A DNA stretch of 64,000 nt from Cruorifilaria tuberocauda (Eukaryota; Nematoda; Chromadorea; Rhabditida; Onchocercidae): contig JABVXU010000095.1 in the NCBI GenBank assembly GCA_013365365.1, positions 1 through 64,000 of the forward strand, given 5' to 3'. The notes under the pieces are model-generated. The model was given only the letters and a program-made list of their open reading frames with translations. It ran no database searches and had not been told where the DNA came from. The position numbers and the translations under genes were made by a program. Shown in pieces: positions 45,801 through 58,072 of this stretch (position 1 is its first letter; the number at the start of each line of letters is the position of its first letter).

Positions 45801-46544
45801 TATGATTAGTAGTCTTACAGTTTGCATTATCGTCTGCATTGAAGATTTATATTCCAATCATAATGATACTGTATTTGGAAACTAACTTTTGCCTGCTAGT
45901 TGTAATTTAAAGTGCGTAATATTAAATGAAACTTGCGAAAAAGTATGAAGAAGGCATTCTTGTATCTCACTCCATTCATCACCAATCTGAAGTTGTGCGA
46001 AGTTCAGTTGATCATCTGGTGACTGACACTGGCTGTTAAATTTGCACCTTTTTTGTAACATTATCGGCTAATGCATTCATAGGAATGGAACAACATGTCA
46101 TAAATAAATTCTTTTGCCCTAAAACAAATCTAAATCTGTATCTTATTTAACAGTCTTTCAGACCAAGACGTACTTCATCAAAAATCACCGGCTTTAATCT
46201 TGTCAGAATTTATTATGATCTTTGATCACTTAATTTTTTCTTAATGGTATGATTTATATACATCATCAGTTCTCAATAAGAAGATTTATCATTTATAATG
46301 TACAGCCTGGTGGAATAAACGAAATGCTATCAAATGAAGATTCAGAATTCTATTTCTTCGCATAATAAAAATTGAAGAGCTAATGATTTTCTATTTGTAT
46401 ATTTTAATCTATTATAATTTTATCTTCATTTCAAAGACAATATATCGCATATATGTGTTTTCAATATTTGACTGATAAGAACAAATCTTTGATCCAAAAA
46501 CAATCTTATTATATAATTTTTTTTGATAATACGAGGAAACAAAT
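42877..46544. other. intergenic region between the SLC22 gene and daf-10
   Basis: 3.7 kb, AT-rich. It should hold the SLC22 promoter at its left and the daf-10 3' UTR at its right. An ORF of 81 codons on the minus strand at 43068-43313 sits in a less AT-rich patch and starts with a moderately hydrophobic segment (LCFTSLWMGTFTAISS), so a small secreted protein or a 5' exon of the transporter gene is conceivable. No other gene is seen. Confidence 0.45.
44769..44809. repeat. short tandem duplication
   Basis: The 18-mer TTGGAATATCTGCATCAA occurs at 44769-44786 and again at 44792-44809, in an intergenic region. Confidence 0.8.
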
Positions 46545-49500
46545 TCATTGCATATCGCCGTCATCAATAAACTTATGATCTGTTTTCTTTTGTGAAGCCA
46601 CATGGCAAAAAGGACATGCACCGGTCTTGCGGCATGCCATTTCGAAGTCATCCGAATGAAACATCTGGAAAAGAAGAACCTGAGTCGATCACCGTTTCAA
46701 TAATGAAAATATATTTGCCTACAATTCCCAAACTGCGATGGCTTTACCTAATTTTTTGTAAAAAAATTGATCTAGAGATGCTCGAGTTACTTTTTCATTG
46801 AAAATTTCCCATAACTATTTACTAATTAATTTGCGATTGATAATATGTGATAACAATTTCCAGATGATTTTTGGTTGACTAAAATATAATGCTAGTATAA
46901 CGATACTGCTACAGTTGAGCAAAATTAGAAAAACTGAAAGATTCGCTCTTAAAATAATTCATACTTCCATCAATTATGCTACAGGAAAGATCAATTTTCA
47001 GGATTAAAAAAAAATTACAATGTTAGCGTAAAAAGTTAAGTCAGCTTAACTTTTAAGAGTAAGTTATCAACTTTTTCAATGAAAAAAATACATGTAAACA
47101 GAAGAACAAACACGGTAACAAGAACTGCATTGAGTTATTGAAATTTCTGGTATAACATTGTAATAAAAACGGGTAACGAATGGTAACGGCCACTCAGCAA
47201 TTATAACCTGTTGCTTTTCCAACTTTAGCAACGTCTCACGATCTGCCACAATTTTACCGGTTTTCAGGTTCATCTAAATATATTTTTATTCCAACTGACA
47301 GGGACCTATGAAAAAATAGAAGGCAAATATTAAAATGTCCAAAAACTAAATCCAACAACGCTTCTGTGTAAACACAAAAAGTTTGACAAGACTCTTCGAA
47401 TTGAAATTCATAACACCAATCACCTGATCATTTATTTTAATCAATATAAGTCAATACCAATGAGTGATTTATTATCTCGAACCAACCTGATCATGCAGAG
47501 GATTTTTAATTTGGCCAAGAGGGGGTTCAGTACTAATCAACTGTCGAGCTTCGTCTAAATTTATGTCATCGCTAACGAGAAATTCTACAAGAGGTAGAAC
47601 TTCTGCAAAAATTATTTTTAGTAAATATCATATCAATTAAATATTAAAACAAATTAGTGGATACAGTTAACGCTTTCGTACAGTACAATAAAAAAATGAC
47701 CCATATTTGTATTAAGGAACCTCAGATTTTTTTTTTCTGCAGAAGTTTTTTTGTCAAAGGTTTCAAGCACGGATGCAACTGTGAGTTAAAGACCTCAAAC
47801 TTTTTTTACTGTATTAAAATTAGGTTACTGCCACTAATTTGTTTGAGAGCAGAACGCACCACCAATAAATGCTTACCAAATGATACAAATGATAAAATAA
47901 ATGGAGTTTTGCAATGTATGCATTCATTAGTGCCAATGAGAGGATTAGAGATGCCACATCTGAAATGAATTTGTTTATTAAATGACAAAAATCTGATTCA
48001 TTGACATTATATAATTAATATGCACCAAAACTTGCATAAATACTATTAGACCTAAAGCCAATATGCTGTATTCAAGTTCCAATAATATTACAAAATTTTT
48101 TCAGCATTCACCTATAACACATTGGCAGCAATTCTTCTGGATCAGTAAACGGTCTTGATCGGATCATTAGAGCATCTGCTTCAATAAACTTCTCAAAACG
48201 ACGAGGAATTTTCAAATAACTGAGTTGTTCTAAAGCGTAACGTGCTGATTTGTAAGCACCTAGCACTTGACCTTGTTTCATTAAAGTGTATAGTATGCTC
48301 CTGAAACAAGTATTATTTTGTTTCATGTTTGTTCTGCCATCGAAATATTACAGTCACATGCTAATTTGATTGCAGCGCGTGAATGCTTTTATAATTCTAA
48401 TAAACATACCAACAAGTGGTATGGATAATTATTTTTCCGAGAAGAAATAAGAAAACAAATTACTTATGTATCAATTTAAACATTAATTGACCGAGAGATG
48501 TTTACTAATGTCAACAAATAACACAACTGAGAAACCCGCTATAAAACATGAAGTATTTGATACTACCTAGTCACATACTTCATCCATCAATGTATTAAAA
48601 CAAGATATTCCTATTAATTTTACTCTTGAAAGTGACTTGAAAAGAGACTTACACTCGTGATATCTTGTAAATTTCCTTTTGAAAAGCCAAATAACGTGCA
48701 ATATTAATCAGAGCATCGGCTGGACAACTCGTAAAAGGTTCGACCTATAAAATGCTTCATGAATATAAATCGTAAAAAACGAATTGGAAGATCCACAAAG
48801 ATTCTAAGACAAGGGACAATATTTCAATTGAATGTGTTCAGAGATTTAAGAGTGAAGGTTGCAATTTAGGATTACAAAATGTTATGGTTCAGAATTTTTA
48901 ATTCTGTTTTCAGAATGTTCGTTTCAATATTATTCCTGAAACTAAAAATACATTTTTTTAGGGAAGGAATAGGGAACAGCTCAGATCCCCTTCATTAACA
49001 ATTATTAATTTACATTAATAATCAATACCAGATATTTATGAATGACATCGAAGGCATAATAGCAATTTGCTTTATCACTAAAATCCACAAATTTTTTATT
49101 CAATTCAGGATCACAGCTGTACCGTTTCAGATATTGCATGCTCAGCATCCAACTATAATAGCCAGCATCAACGAAACGATTTTCTCGGATAGCATTTCCC
49201 ATTAATTGCTCCAAAACTTGTAATGCTTCCACGTCATGCCCAGCCATATGGTAGGCTAAAAATATTAACTTGTCATTCATTTTTCTACAAATGGAAAAAA
49301 TTACGTGCCATTAGGTAAAAATAATGCGAATTTTCGAAATACTAACCTTTTTGAGCCTCATCAAAACGATCATTCTCTGCTGACCAACGTGCGTAAGGCA
49401 GATAAACTTCTTCATCATACTTGTGATACTTAGCCACCACTAGAAATGCCTGCAAAATGGACTCGTTATTTTAATCTTATTTCTTTTAAAATATGAAACT

Positions 49501-52500
49501 AAAGAAACTAACATGAGATATGAAAATTACTATACTTGAAAATTTATAAATCGCTAATAAAACTTACATCATTCCATAGCGCTGCATCGACGTACATGTT
49601 GACTAAGGCATGAATATCATTGATTGATCGAAATAAATGGGAAGCAAGAGTGTATTCCTTTTTTTTGGCCAAATAATTTCCAATTGTGTGCAAAATATCA
49701 ACATTGCTTGGGTCGATACGATGTGCGAGATTGATTAGCCTAAGAATTATTTATTTGCATTATAATAAAATTATATGGAAAAGATAAAGTAAAAGGAAAA
49801 AAAATTTGATTATGCAAATGCTCATTTTCTAAATACAAGATAAAAGGCTAACATATCAATCCAATCATTTTTGATCATAAGATGAATTGCTTTATCGTAA
49901 TCGCCTGAAGCCACGAACATTTCGGCTGCAATTATGGGCTCATTTGAATTCTGTGCCCAATCAGCACGCCTTCGCAACAGTGCTTTTTGAGTTTCGCCGG
50001 AAGCGGAGGATAGTAGTTCCTGGATGAAGATATCTCAGTATTTAGCGAAAAAGAGAATCTATGCTAGAGTTAAAACTAGAGTTACACGAAATAATTGATA
50101 ACACAGATATAAAACCAAGCGAGAAATATAAATGTATTGGAAAAATCTTACACAGTGATTAAAATATAGTTGTGTAAGCTAAATATCAATTGATCTTCTA
50201 ACCTGGGCTTGATCAAACATGCGCAAATCTGTGAACATTTCTAACGTTTTTTGCTCACATCCAGTTTTTTGGAACAGTATCGCTGCTTCGCGATATCTTC
50301 CTTCATAAGCTTTTATACATCCCAGAATCAGTTCTTTTTTCTCCTCCCTTTTAATCATCTCCTGAAATTTAATCCGAATCAAAGCAATTCTTCGGCAGAT
50401 CAGAATTAAGGCTTATTTTGTATACCAGAATAAATAGACAGATTAAAAACTCATACCTTGATTTCTGAGATCAATTGAAGGTAACGTGCATCTTTAATCC
50501 TATGAAAAGCTTTCAGGGCAATACTGAATTGAAAATTAAGTAAAGCATCATGACCAAGAACTTCCCAATCACCTTCCGTTACACCTAATGATGCCAAATC
50601 GTACGCTTCCCTACAAAAATAATAGAAATACACCAATCACCGCTGTTCCACTTTATCCTTTTTATATTCAATAAAATCATGTTAAACTCTTACTTATACA
50701 TTTTCTGCTCAAGATACTGATATAACTGATTCGACAAAGGCACTTCCACTGCAATCATGGCAAACATATGCAAGCAAAAGACACGTTTGCCCGAAAATCC
50801 AACTACGAAGCCCTAACAAATTCATTATTGATAACAAAAAGTGATCACACAAATTCTTAGACGCTAAAAAGTGCAATAGAAAAACAAAAATATTTTTTTT
50901 TCGAGATCATACTTGCATTCTTTGCTGATGCGAAGAGAAATTATTAGCCTTGATACACAGTGCGCCTCCACCAGAATAACAAAGAAGATTCTCTTGATCA
51001 GCGTTCCACGCAACACTGTTACATGATGGCTCCTATAAAAATTCATCAGCTTCTCCGATTTATAAAATCCAACTGTTACAAAGATTATTATACCGAACTT
51101 GAAATAAAAGCTGTTTAGTTTTGATATCAAAAGTGCTACAAATTCCGGTTTCATCGACAATTGCAAGCTTCCTTCTGAAATTCACAAACAGCTATTCGAC
51201 GTAAAAAACCTCAAAAAAAAACATGGAATATCACGATGAAGCAAGAAGTAAAAAAGATACGTACCTCAAATGGCTGATATCAAGGCATCTGACAGCACTT
51301 TTTAAACGCAATACTTCTATTATGAACGGATTATCCACGAAGATTTTACATACCTAAACCTTTCATTTTTTACTGAATAGAAGAATTTTCCAAACAATTT
51401 AAACAAACATGGTAAATTCTTGTAATTTCTTTAGTAAAATTATCAGAGATACTTTTGCTCTTATGATCAACTTACGGCTCCATTGCGCAAACCGATTAAT
51501 ATGGCTTCTCGTCCCGGTGGTCCACCAACAACCTTTATATAACGTATCAGAGATTCAAGTAGCCATTCCCGTTGTTTAACTCCTTTATGATCATAGCACT
51601 GCAAGCGTCGTTCCTGACATAGTATCAGATGATGCGCGCAGATCACCTATATTTCCTTTGCTTGAGTGAAATATAAGTGAAGTAACCATATTTCATTGGA
51701 AAATCCTATATCGCAAAAAAAATCTGAAGGTACTTACAAGCAGTGAACATTCGAACGCGCGATTTATTTTCTCGACCAATTTATATTCCAGCTGTCCATC
51801 ATCGCGCTCTACCATAAGGCGATATATTTCAACACGATCCATGAGCTGCACCTAAAATAAATTCCACCAGTTAAAAAGCACGTTTTCAAACAGTATCCTC
51901 GAATCTTTCAGTACCACTTATTCATCAATTTGAATTCCTACATTTATGGACAAGAAATGATCATGTTCTTCACACTTTTAAAATAAAATAAAACCCACTG
52001 CTAGATGGTTATAGTATACAGCCACTTTACGAACTAAATCATTGCAGTAAATTCTGATGGATGTTTGATTTGCAAGATGTTGCACGACCACTTCAGTCAT
52101 ATTTTCGCGATAAGCATATCGCTCCTAAAATTTATGACTTTATAATAAATTTGAAAGCAAAAATGTAGCGCAGTACAAGAATTTTTTATCAATAGACTCG
52201 GAATATGCTAAGAAAATATTAAAGTAAATTAATAGTCTTTCCTCTGTAACTTACTTTATGCAATCCATGAACTGTACTAAACATTAACTGATAACATGCC
52301 AATGTACCATCCACGCAACCAACTGTAAAAAACCGCTTTAATCCAAATTCCACCATATCATGCATATGGAAAGTTAAGATGATTAGGACTGACCAACAAC
52401 TGCGTTTGTATTCGGTCTAGTTTTTACCGTCCACACCCATGTATCCATCTGCGCAACTGTACCCAGCGTTGTTCCTACAGCAGTGACTGATTTACTTATG

Positions 52501-55191
52501 GTAAAAAATTACACTTACTCGAAAATCAGAAAAAATTTTAAGATATCATTTTTTGTTTAATATACCAGCGTGGGATATAACGGTCATTAAAGTCCAATAA
52601 AATGCATATAGCTTTATATAGTTTACACAAACCTTCACGACTATAAAGAGTAACCTGTCGATTGGAACCACACATTATTAGAAACTGGCCGTAGTTAAAA
52701 AATTCTACTGCTGTGGGATCATAGCCAAGTTTTTTATCTTCTCGGACAAGCTACAACCACATAATAGCATTTTTTTTCTAGGACTTTAACTTCAATTATA
52801 AAAATGGCTTTGCAAAGTAAAACGATAGCACGAGACAAATAATACATTAGTATTAACAATAAGCTTCAAATACCTCTACAAGTCAAAAGTTCCAATAAAT
52901 TAAGAAACAAAAAAAAGCTTCGAGAATAATATTCCGACCTGATTTCCTTCCAAATTATAAAATGCAGCCGTTTGTGCCCAATCTACTAATACTAGAAGTT
53001 CATCAAAGGTGCTGGAAATAATAGAAACAGTTATGCTTATAAATTCTTTTTCGGCAAATATTCAGCAGGAAATCATCTTCTGTTATTGGAAAAAAGATCC
53101 TATCTGGTTACAGTAAAATTTGGATGAAGATAACGATATATAAAATTGAAAAGAGAGGAAAAATGAAACAGTTTACCTTTTGTGAATGGCATCACACTGC
53201 CATGAAGCATCCCTACAAGCAAGCTTTTTCATTTTTTTAAGAAATTTTAAATGAGATGTACAAATGAGAAAGTTTAAGAAAAACTGACGCAGTGCTTCGA
53301 GCTGCTCCAAAAGCAATCGCCCAAACAGGCTCACCAGAGGGTCGTTCAATCTTTTTTATTTCTATATTATTCTGAAAGATAAATTAAGATAGTGTACAAA
53401 AATTGTGTAGGATTGTAACAAAATCTTTGTTTAAATTTTGGCGATTTCCAAATAATCTCGTGGAATGAATTTTCATGCTTTTTTCTGATCATCATTGCAT
53501 GCGTTCAATATTGTAAGTATTTAATCTTTTGTAATGATGCGTAAAACAAATAGAATAGTTTGCTTTATGCATCAGTACAAAAGATTAAATAATATAGTGT
53601 TTGAAAATGTAAGGACATAAATGAATCAACGAGAAAGAAAACTCAGGAGTTCCAGTTCAAGGAGTGAAATCAAGGAACCAAAACATGAAGCAAAGTGGAC
53701 AGAAATCTGTCTTGATTACAAATGTCTTTTCATGTTCGGCGCCATGAAAAAAATAGAAGTGAAAGCGCAGCTGACCGTAGCGGAACGCAGAGATACAGTG
53801 CCGTCGAACATTCCAATGGCATAAAGTTGACCGTCACAGCTCCATGCGCAACAAATGCATCTGCTTGATGTTCGCTGTTTACTGACACTTTTTTCCAATT
53901 GAGTCCATATCCCTGGAGATATTTAAGGTCATGAAGGACAAAGCTTTCATATGATAATTCAAGCTTATAGCTCGATCTTTCAATCCAACTTTTGAAGTTG
54001 TCAAATTTGTTCAGTTCGATTTTCATTTTATAGAATGTACTGCTACAAATATGGAATAACATCTTAAAGTTAATTCTTCTTACTAAACAGCGAGGACTAA
54101 TTTGAGTCTTACCGAAATCACTGATAGCGCAGCTAAGCAAAAAGCATGTTGCAGGACTAAAAGCAAGACACTGTATTGCTTCATTGTGTCTAAAAATAAT
54201 CTATCTGATAAGAATAAATAATCTTATATTCAATTAATAGAAGTCTGTTATATGCATCTGCATATTTACGTTATAAATTTTTGGCAGAAATATCATTTTG
54301 AGATTTATGGTGGCGTAAACATTGAGCAAGAACATTACACTTTTAAAACATGAAGGATTCAAATCTTTCACTTTTTTTAGTATTTAAAAGCTATAGAATG
54401 ATGTCATCACAGCACCATTTCCAGCTGCATAAGTGGCATTTACTCGATGTTACTACATTTTTGACAAAGAGATTTGTGATACAAATATTCAGTTCTATGC
54501 AGTATTTTACTGCTGTACATAATCCTGAGCACCGAAAAGGTTGCTCAGGATTATTTCAGCTACGACAACAATATAGCAGGATCTATACTAAATGAAAATA
54601 AAGAATTAATTGAATACTGAAAACTCAGGTAACGATTTTGGAAGGAAAAAGGCACATATATTTAAGCGTTCCTTCATGCTGCTCTGTCCAAATAATAACG
54701 GAACGATCGGCAGAACCAGATGCAAAATTTTCACCATTATATGAAAATGCAACGGCATACACAAGATCCTTATGACCTGTAAACAAAAAAACGAGATTTT
54801 ATTCTGTTGTAATCTTGCGTTAGTTAATAAGATTAAAATTCAAAAAAAAACTGGACCTTTCAAGGATTGCAACAATGTACCATCTGTACCATCATAAATT
54901 AAAACCTTCATATCAGCCGCAACGAGCAATTCAGAACCATCTGGTTTGAAAGCCAAATCATAAACGCAGCATCTAAAATGTTCTTATGAATCATGCGAGA
55001 AAAAAGATTATGGTTGTGAGTTAGGAATAAATTGATAACTTTTGATTGACGGGTCATTACTGGAATTTCCATATTGTAGCATGAGAGGTTAAATAAGAAA
55101 AGCCAAGTCAGATAAAGAGGAATAGCATCGCTTTTTTTTTTCGCTTTTAATTTTTAGTTCTATTTCATTTAATCTACCGTAAGCGCGACAT
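46545..55191 (-). CDS. daf-10: DAF-10, intraflagellar transport protein IFT122 (IFT-A core)
   Basis: IFT-A subunit needed for retrograde transport and membrane-protein entry in cilia; in C. elegans it is required for sensory cilia and normal dauer signalling. Exons (high to low): 55178-55191 (tentative, 14 bases), 54857-54972, 54656-54776, 54113-54189, 53776-53912, 53289-53371, 53177-53212, 52939-53011, 52633-52750, 52394-52474, 52255-52322, 51999-52124, 51738-51851, 51476-51646, 51265-51353, 51099-51174, 50913-51032, 50694-50812, 50457-50610, 50203-50361, 49853-50019, 49568-49739, 49347-49449, 49029-49255, 48653-48744, 48112-48300, 47877-47959, 47487-47602, 47112-47273, 46545-46664. Total 1160 residues, all phases joining. 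WD40 propellers fill residues 1 to about 570 ([34 protein letters not shown]). A TPR-like solenoid follows to about 940 ([27 protein letters not shown]). The C-terminus has two zinc ribbons: CYRC...CIHC and CSSC...CPFC. Human IFT122 is of similar length and matches throughout. Only the first exon is weak. Confidence 0.95.
53518..53591. repeat. imperfect 29-bp hairpin in a daf-10 intron
   Basis: Arms 53518-53546 and 53563-53591 pair at 27 of 29 positions (shared core TATTTAATCTTTTGTA and its complement) around a 16-base loop. They lie in the intron 53372-53775. Confidence 0.8.
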
Positions 55192-55559
55192 CGATTTGAA
55201 AAGCAAAGCGAAGAAGAATCAGAGCAAGCTAACTTTGTTTGTATTTACGTATAATTGCGTCTTTACCTTTTCTACAAATTTATAAAAAAACTACTTCCAT
55301 GCTTTTTCGAAGGATCTTCAGCAAGTTTTACTATTTAATTCATAAATTCACTGCTTGTAGTAATACAATGTGCGTCATATTATTTAGTTAAAATGATGAT
55401 TAAAAGCTGCTAAAAATATAAAAATAATATAAATATTTGAATGATAAGAACACTAATGCGAAGAAAATGCAGAAGAAAGAAAGAGGGACACATATGGCAC
55501 CACAATTAATTTCGTTATCATTTCAGCGTATGTATATATATATATATAAACGAAGAAAG
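55192..55559. promoter_or_regulatory. 368-bp divergent promoter, daf-10 / flp-1
   Basis: The start codons of daf-10 (55191, minus) and flp-1 (55560, plus) face away from each other across 368 bases, which must hold both promoters unless upstream exons exist. A short TA microsatellite lies at 55531-55548 just before flp-1. I found no close match to the ciliary X-box (RYYNYYATRRNRAC) here, although IFT genes usually carry one. Confidence 0.6.
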
Positions 55560-58072
55560 ATGGAAGAGCAATATTCAGTTATGGTTCTAATCCATGTCAT
55601 TCTTCTGATATGCAGCTTAACACAGGTACTTTTCCATTCACACTCATCTACATTTCCTATTGTTGATACTACATTGGAATCATTGTTCGCCACTAAATTA
55701 AGGTCAGCTAACAAAGCCATTTTTCGGTTTCTTCATTCTAATATCGACTACAATTATTGCGCAGCACGATATACTTTCTTCCTTTTCCATTTCATCCCAA
55801 CCTATTAACATTACTTACCACAACAATGCATTTCTAAATTCTAATTCATTTTTTTCGGTTAAAAAATCATAAATTAATTAGAAAATTACGGGACATATAA
55901 GTTCAATCAAGAAAAAAAAACGCAAAAAAAAATTTCCCATCTTTGCTTCAAAGTCAAAAATATAGTAAGAAATTTATTTAGCATTCTGAAAAAATCATCT
56001 AAGATACATGATAATGTCGCTTTCTGCATTAAATCTTTAGGTTACTCTAATAATGAGGAAGATAAGGAAGTAATCAAAGCAACGATAAAAACCACATAAT
56101 TTTTAAAATCCTTAGGTGAAAGTTGGCATACACAGCATCGTTTTTTACTATTTCATTCATGTATTATTGCTTTTCAAGAACGACATTCATACACATTTCA
56201 TACGAAATCACCTCTGTTTCCTTTGCATTCTTCATACACTCCCTATCGTCCCCACCGAAGATCAGTTCTTCAAAATCATCTTAACCATGGAGAAAATTCC
56301 ATTCTCTTTTACCAAATTATTTCTACAGTTTTTCTACAGTATTTAAAACCAATTCTTCCACTTACGTAAATTATATATATATATATATATGTTTGCCATT
56401 ACAAATTACACAATATGTCAGTGACACCGAACAAGGTAAAGTTTTTTTCTTGGAGAAAGGTAGAGAAAAAGGTAAATCTTCAAATGGGAGAGAAAGTATA
56501 TTGAAATTCATGAAATTTTAAGGTATTAAGTGAGTGCTGCAAGAATGCAGCCATGTCTGATTTTTGCACTCTATTCAACATGCTTTCGAGTTCGCAGCAA
56601 GCTGAGGTAAGGCAGCATTTTGTGGATGAATGTCAAGGAGACGCCGATGATGCAGTCAGAAAAACTGAAAAAAGAAAACCAAATTTCATTCGATTTGGTA
56701 GAACTGGTATATCTATCTAATTTATTTTAAGCCACGTCATATCCTGTGGACCTAGGAAATTACAGAAAATATTGATTTAAAAAAAGCTTGAGACTGTTTC
56801 ATTCAGTGTAACTTCCTGATACATACTTATTTCGATAAGGAACCTCTTATCATTTGATATCCAATATTATGTGAGTGTTGAGATTTCTTAATGTTTAATC
56901 TTATAATTTTTGCTTCATGTTTTATGACTTAAATTCAAAGTCATCATTTAAAAAAGACAAAAATCAAGATGATAGTGATATTCAATAAAATTATTTCTTA
57001 TTTACACAAACGTATCATTTTTAGCGTCAATAATGTATGGAAAAAAAGACGCTGACCCGAGTTTTTTACAATTTCAACATTCATCAGGTGCATTCGCACC
57101 TAGCGGACAAAATTTTCTTCGATTTGAAAGAGCAACTGAACCAAATTTTCTTCGTTTTGGTAATACAGTATTTTACTCTTCTACAGTAATTTCTAGCAAC
57201 ACTTCCCACTTCTAACAATTATGTTAACTGTTCAAAATACATCAGTTTCAATGTTCGTAATAGGATTAATATTCGTGATCTGAGGAACTATTGGTGGTTT
57301 GATCATACCGCTTTTGTCCGTGTATAACCAGTGATATTATCAGCAATCTATTCTCATTCTATTTTGAAATGTAACAAATCTGGGATGAAGTATCCAATCC
57401 AATAACGGATATTGGATTTGCTAATTTTATAAACCGAATATTAATAATAACGCATCTCCTAAACAACTAGTTTTTCATCTATTTTTTTTATTTAGTTAAA
57501 TTACCCATGAATTTTTTCTAAATTAAACTAAGCAACTGAGTGAAAGAGACAACAACTAACAAGAAACATTGTGCCTCGACATACGACTGCAATCAAGTAC
57601 ACCTGATCAAATATGCCTCTTCTAACTGATCTATACTTGTCAGTTCGACCAAAAATTACTTTCTGGTCAACAAAAAATGAAACCACAATGAATCCGGTTT
57701 AGGTTGTAGCAGTGATACTAAGCTGCAACTCTAAAAAGTTTATAAATCGTATTAGGATTATATCAAGAACTATTCGCATGGGATTCTGTGTTTTTAACAT
57801 ACCATATTAAATTTATTTTTCAAAATGTGGATATTCGGAAACTTTCAGGAATAAAAAAGAACCGATTTTCAGGTCGCGTGACAGATCCGAATTTCTTAAG
57901 ATTTGGCAAATCTACTGAACCGAATTTCCTTCGATTTGGGAAACGCATTGAAATGAGAGTCCCAAATTTCTTGCGATTCAGAAGAAATAATTCCTTGCAA
58001 CCCAGTAGAGAATATAATGAAAGATTCAGTCGCGAAGATCGAAAGCCTAATTTCCTACTCTTCGGAAAATAA
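55560..58072 (+). CDS. flp-1: FLP-1 FMRFamide-like neuropeptide precursor
   Basis: Secreted precursor cut into C-terminally amidated PNFLRF-type peptides; in C. elegans FLP-1 comes from AVK neurons and modulates locomotion and egg laying. Exons: 55560-55625, 56523-56706, 57025-57159, 57873-58072; 194 residues, phases joining. Exon 1 encodes a signal peptide (MVLIHVILLICSLTQVLS), then ECC and the FLP-1 spacer (SDFCTLFNML, CQGDADDAVRK). Peptide units in order: KPNFIRFG; DADPSFLQFQ (no Gly, altered core); GQNFLRFE (Gly lost); ATEPNFLRFG; VTDPNFLRFG; STEPNFLRFG; VPNFLRFRR (Gly lost); KPNFLLFG. This is the same eight-unit order as C. elegans FLP-1, including the GKK before unit 2. Only five units keep the amidation Gly plus a basic cleavage site. 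Start chosen at ATG 55560; an internal Met (residue 8) would also give a signal peptide. Confidence 0.95.
56371..56390. repeat. AT microsatellite in flp-1 intron 1
   Basis: About nine AT units in the intron 55626-56522. Confidence 0.9.

Noticed and set aside
47657..47968. 103-codon plus-strand ORF
   Set aside because: It overlaps a daf-10 exon (47877-47959) that codes on the other strand with matching phase and zinc-ribbon homology.
57396..57418. AATCCAATA inverted repeat in an flp-1 intron
   Set aside because: Nine-base arms are expected by chance in sequence of this length and composition.
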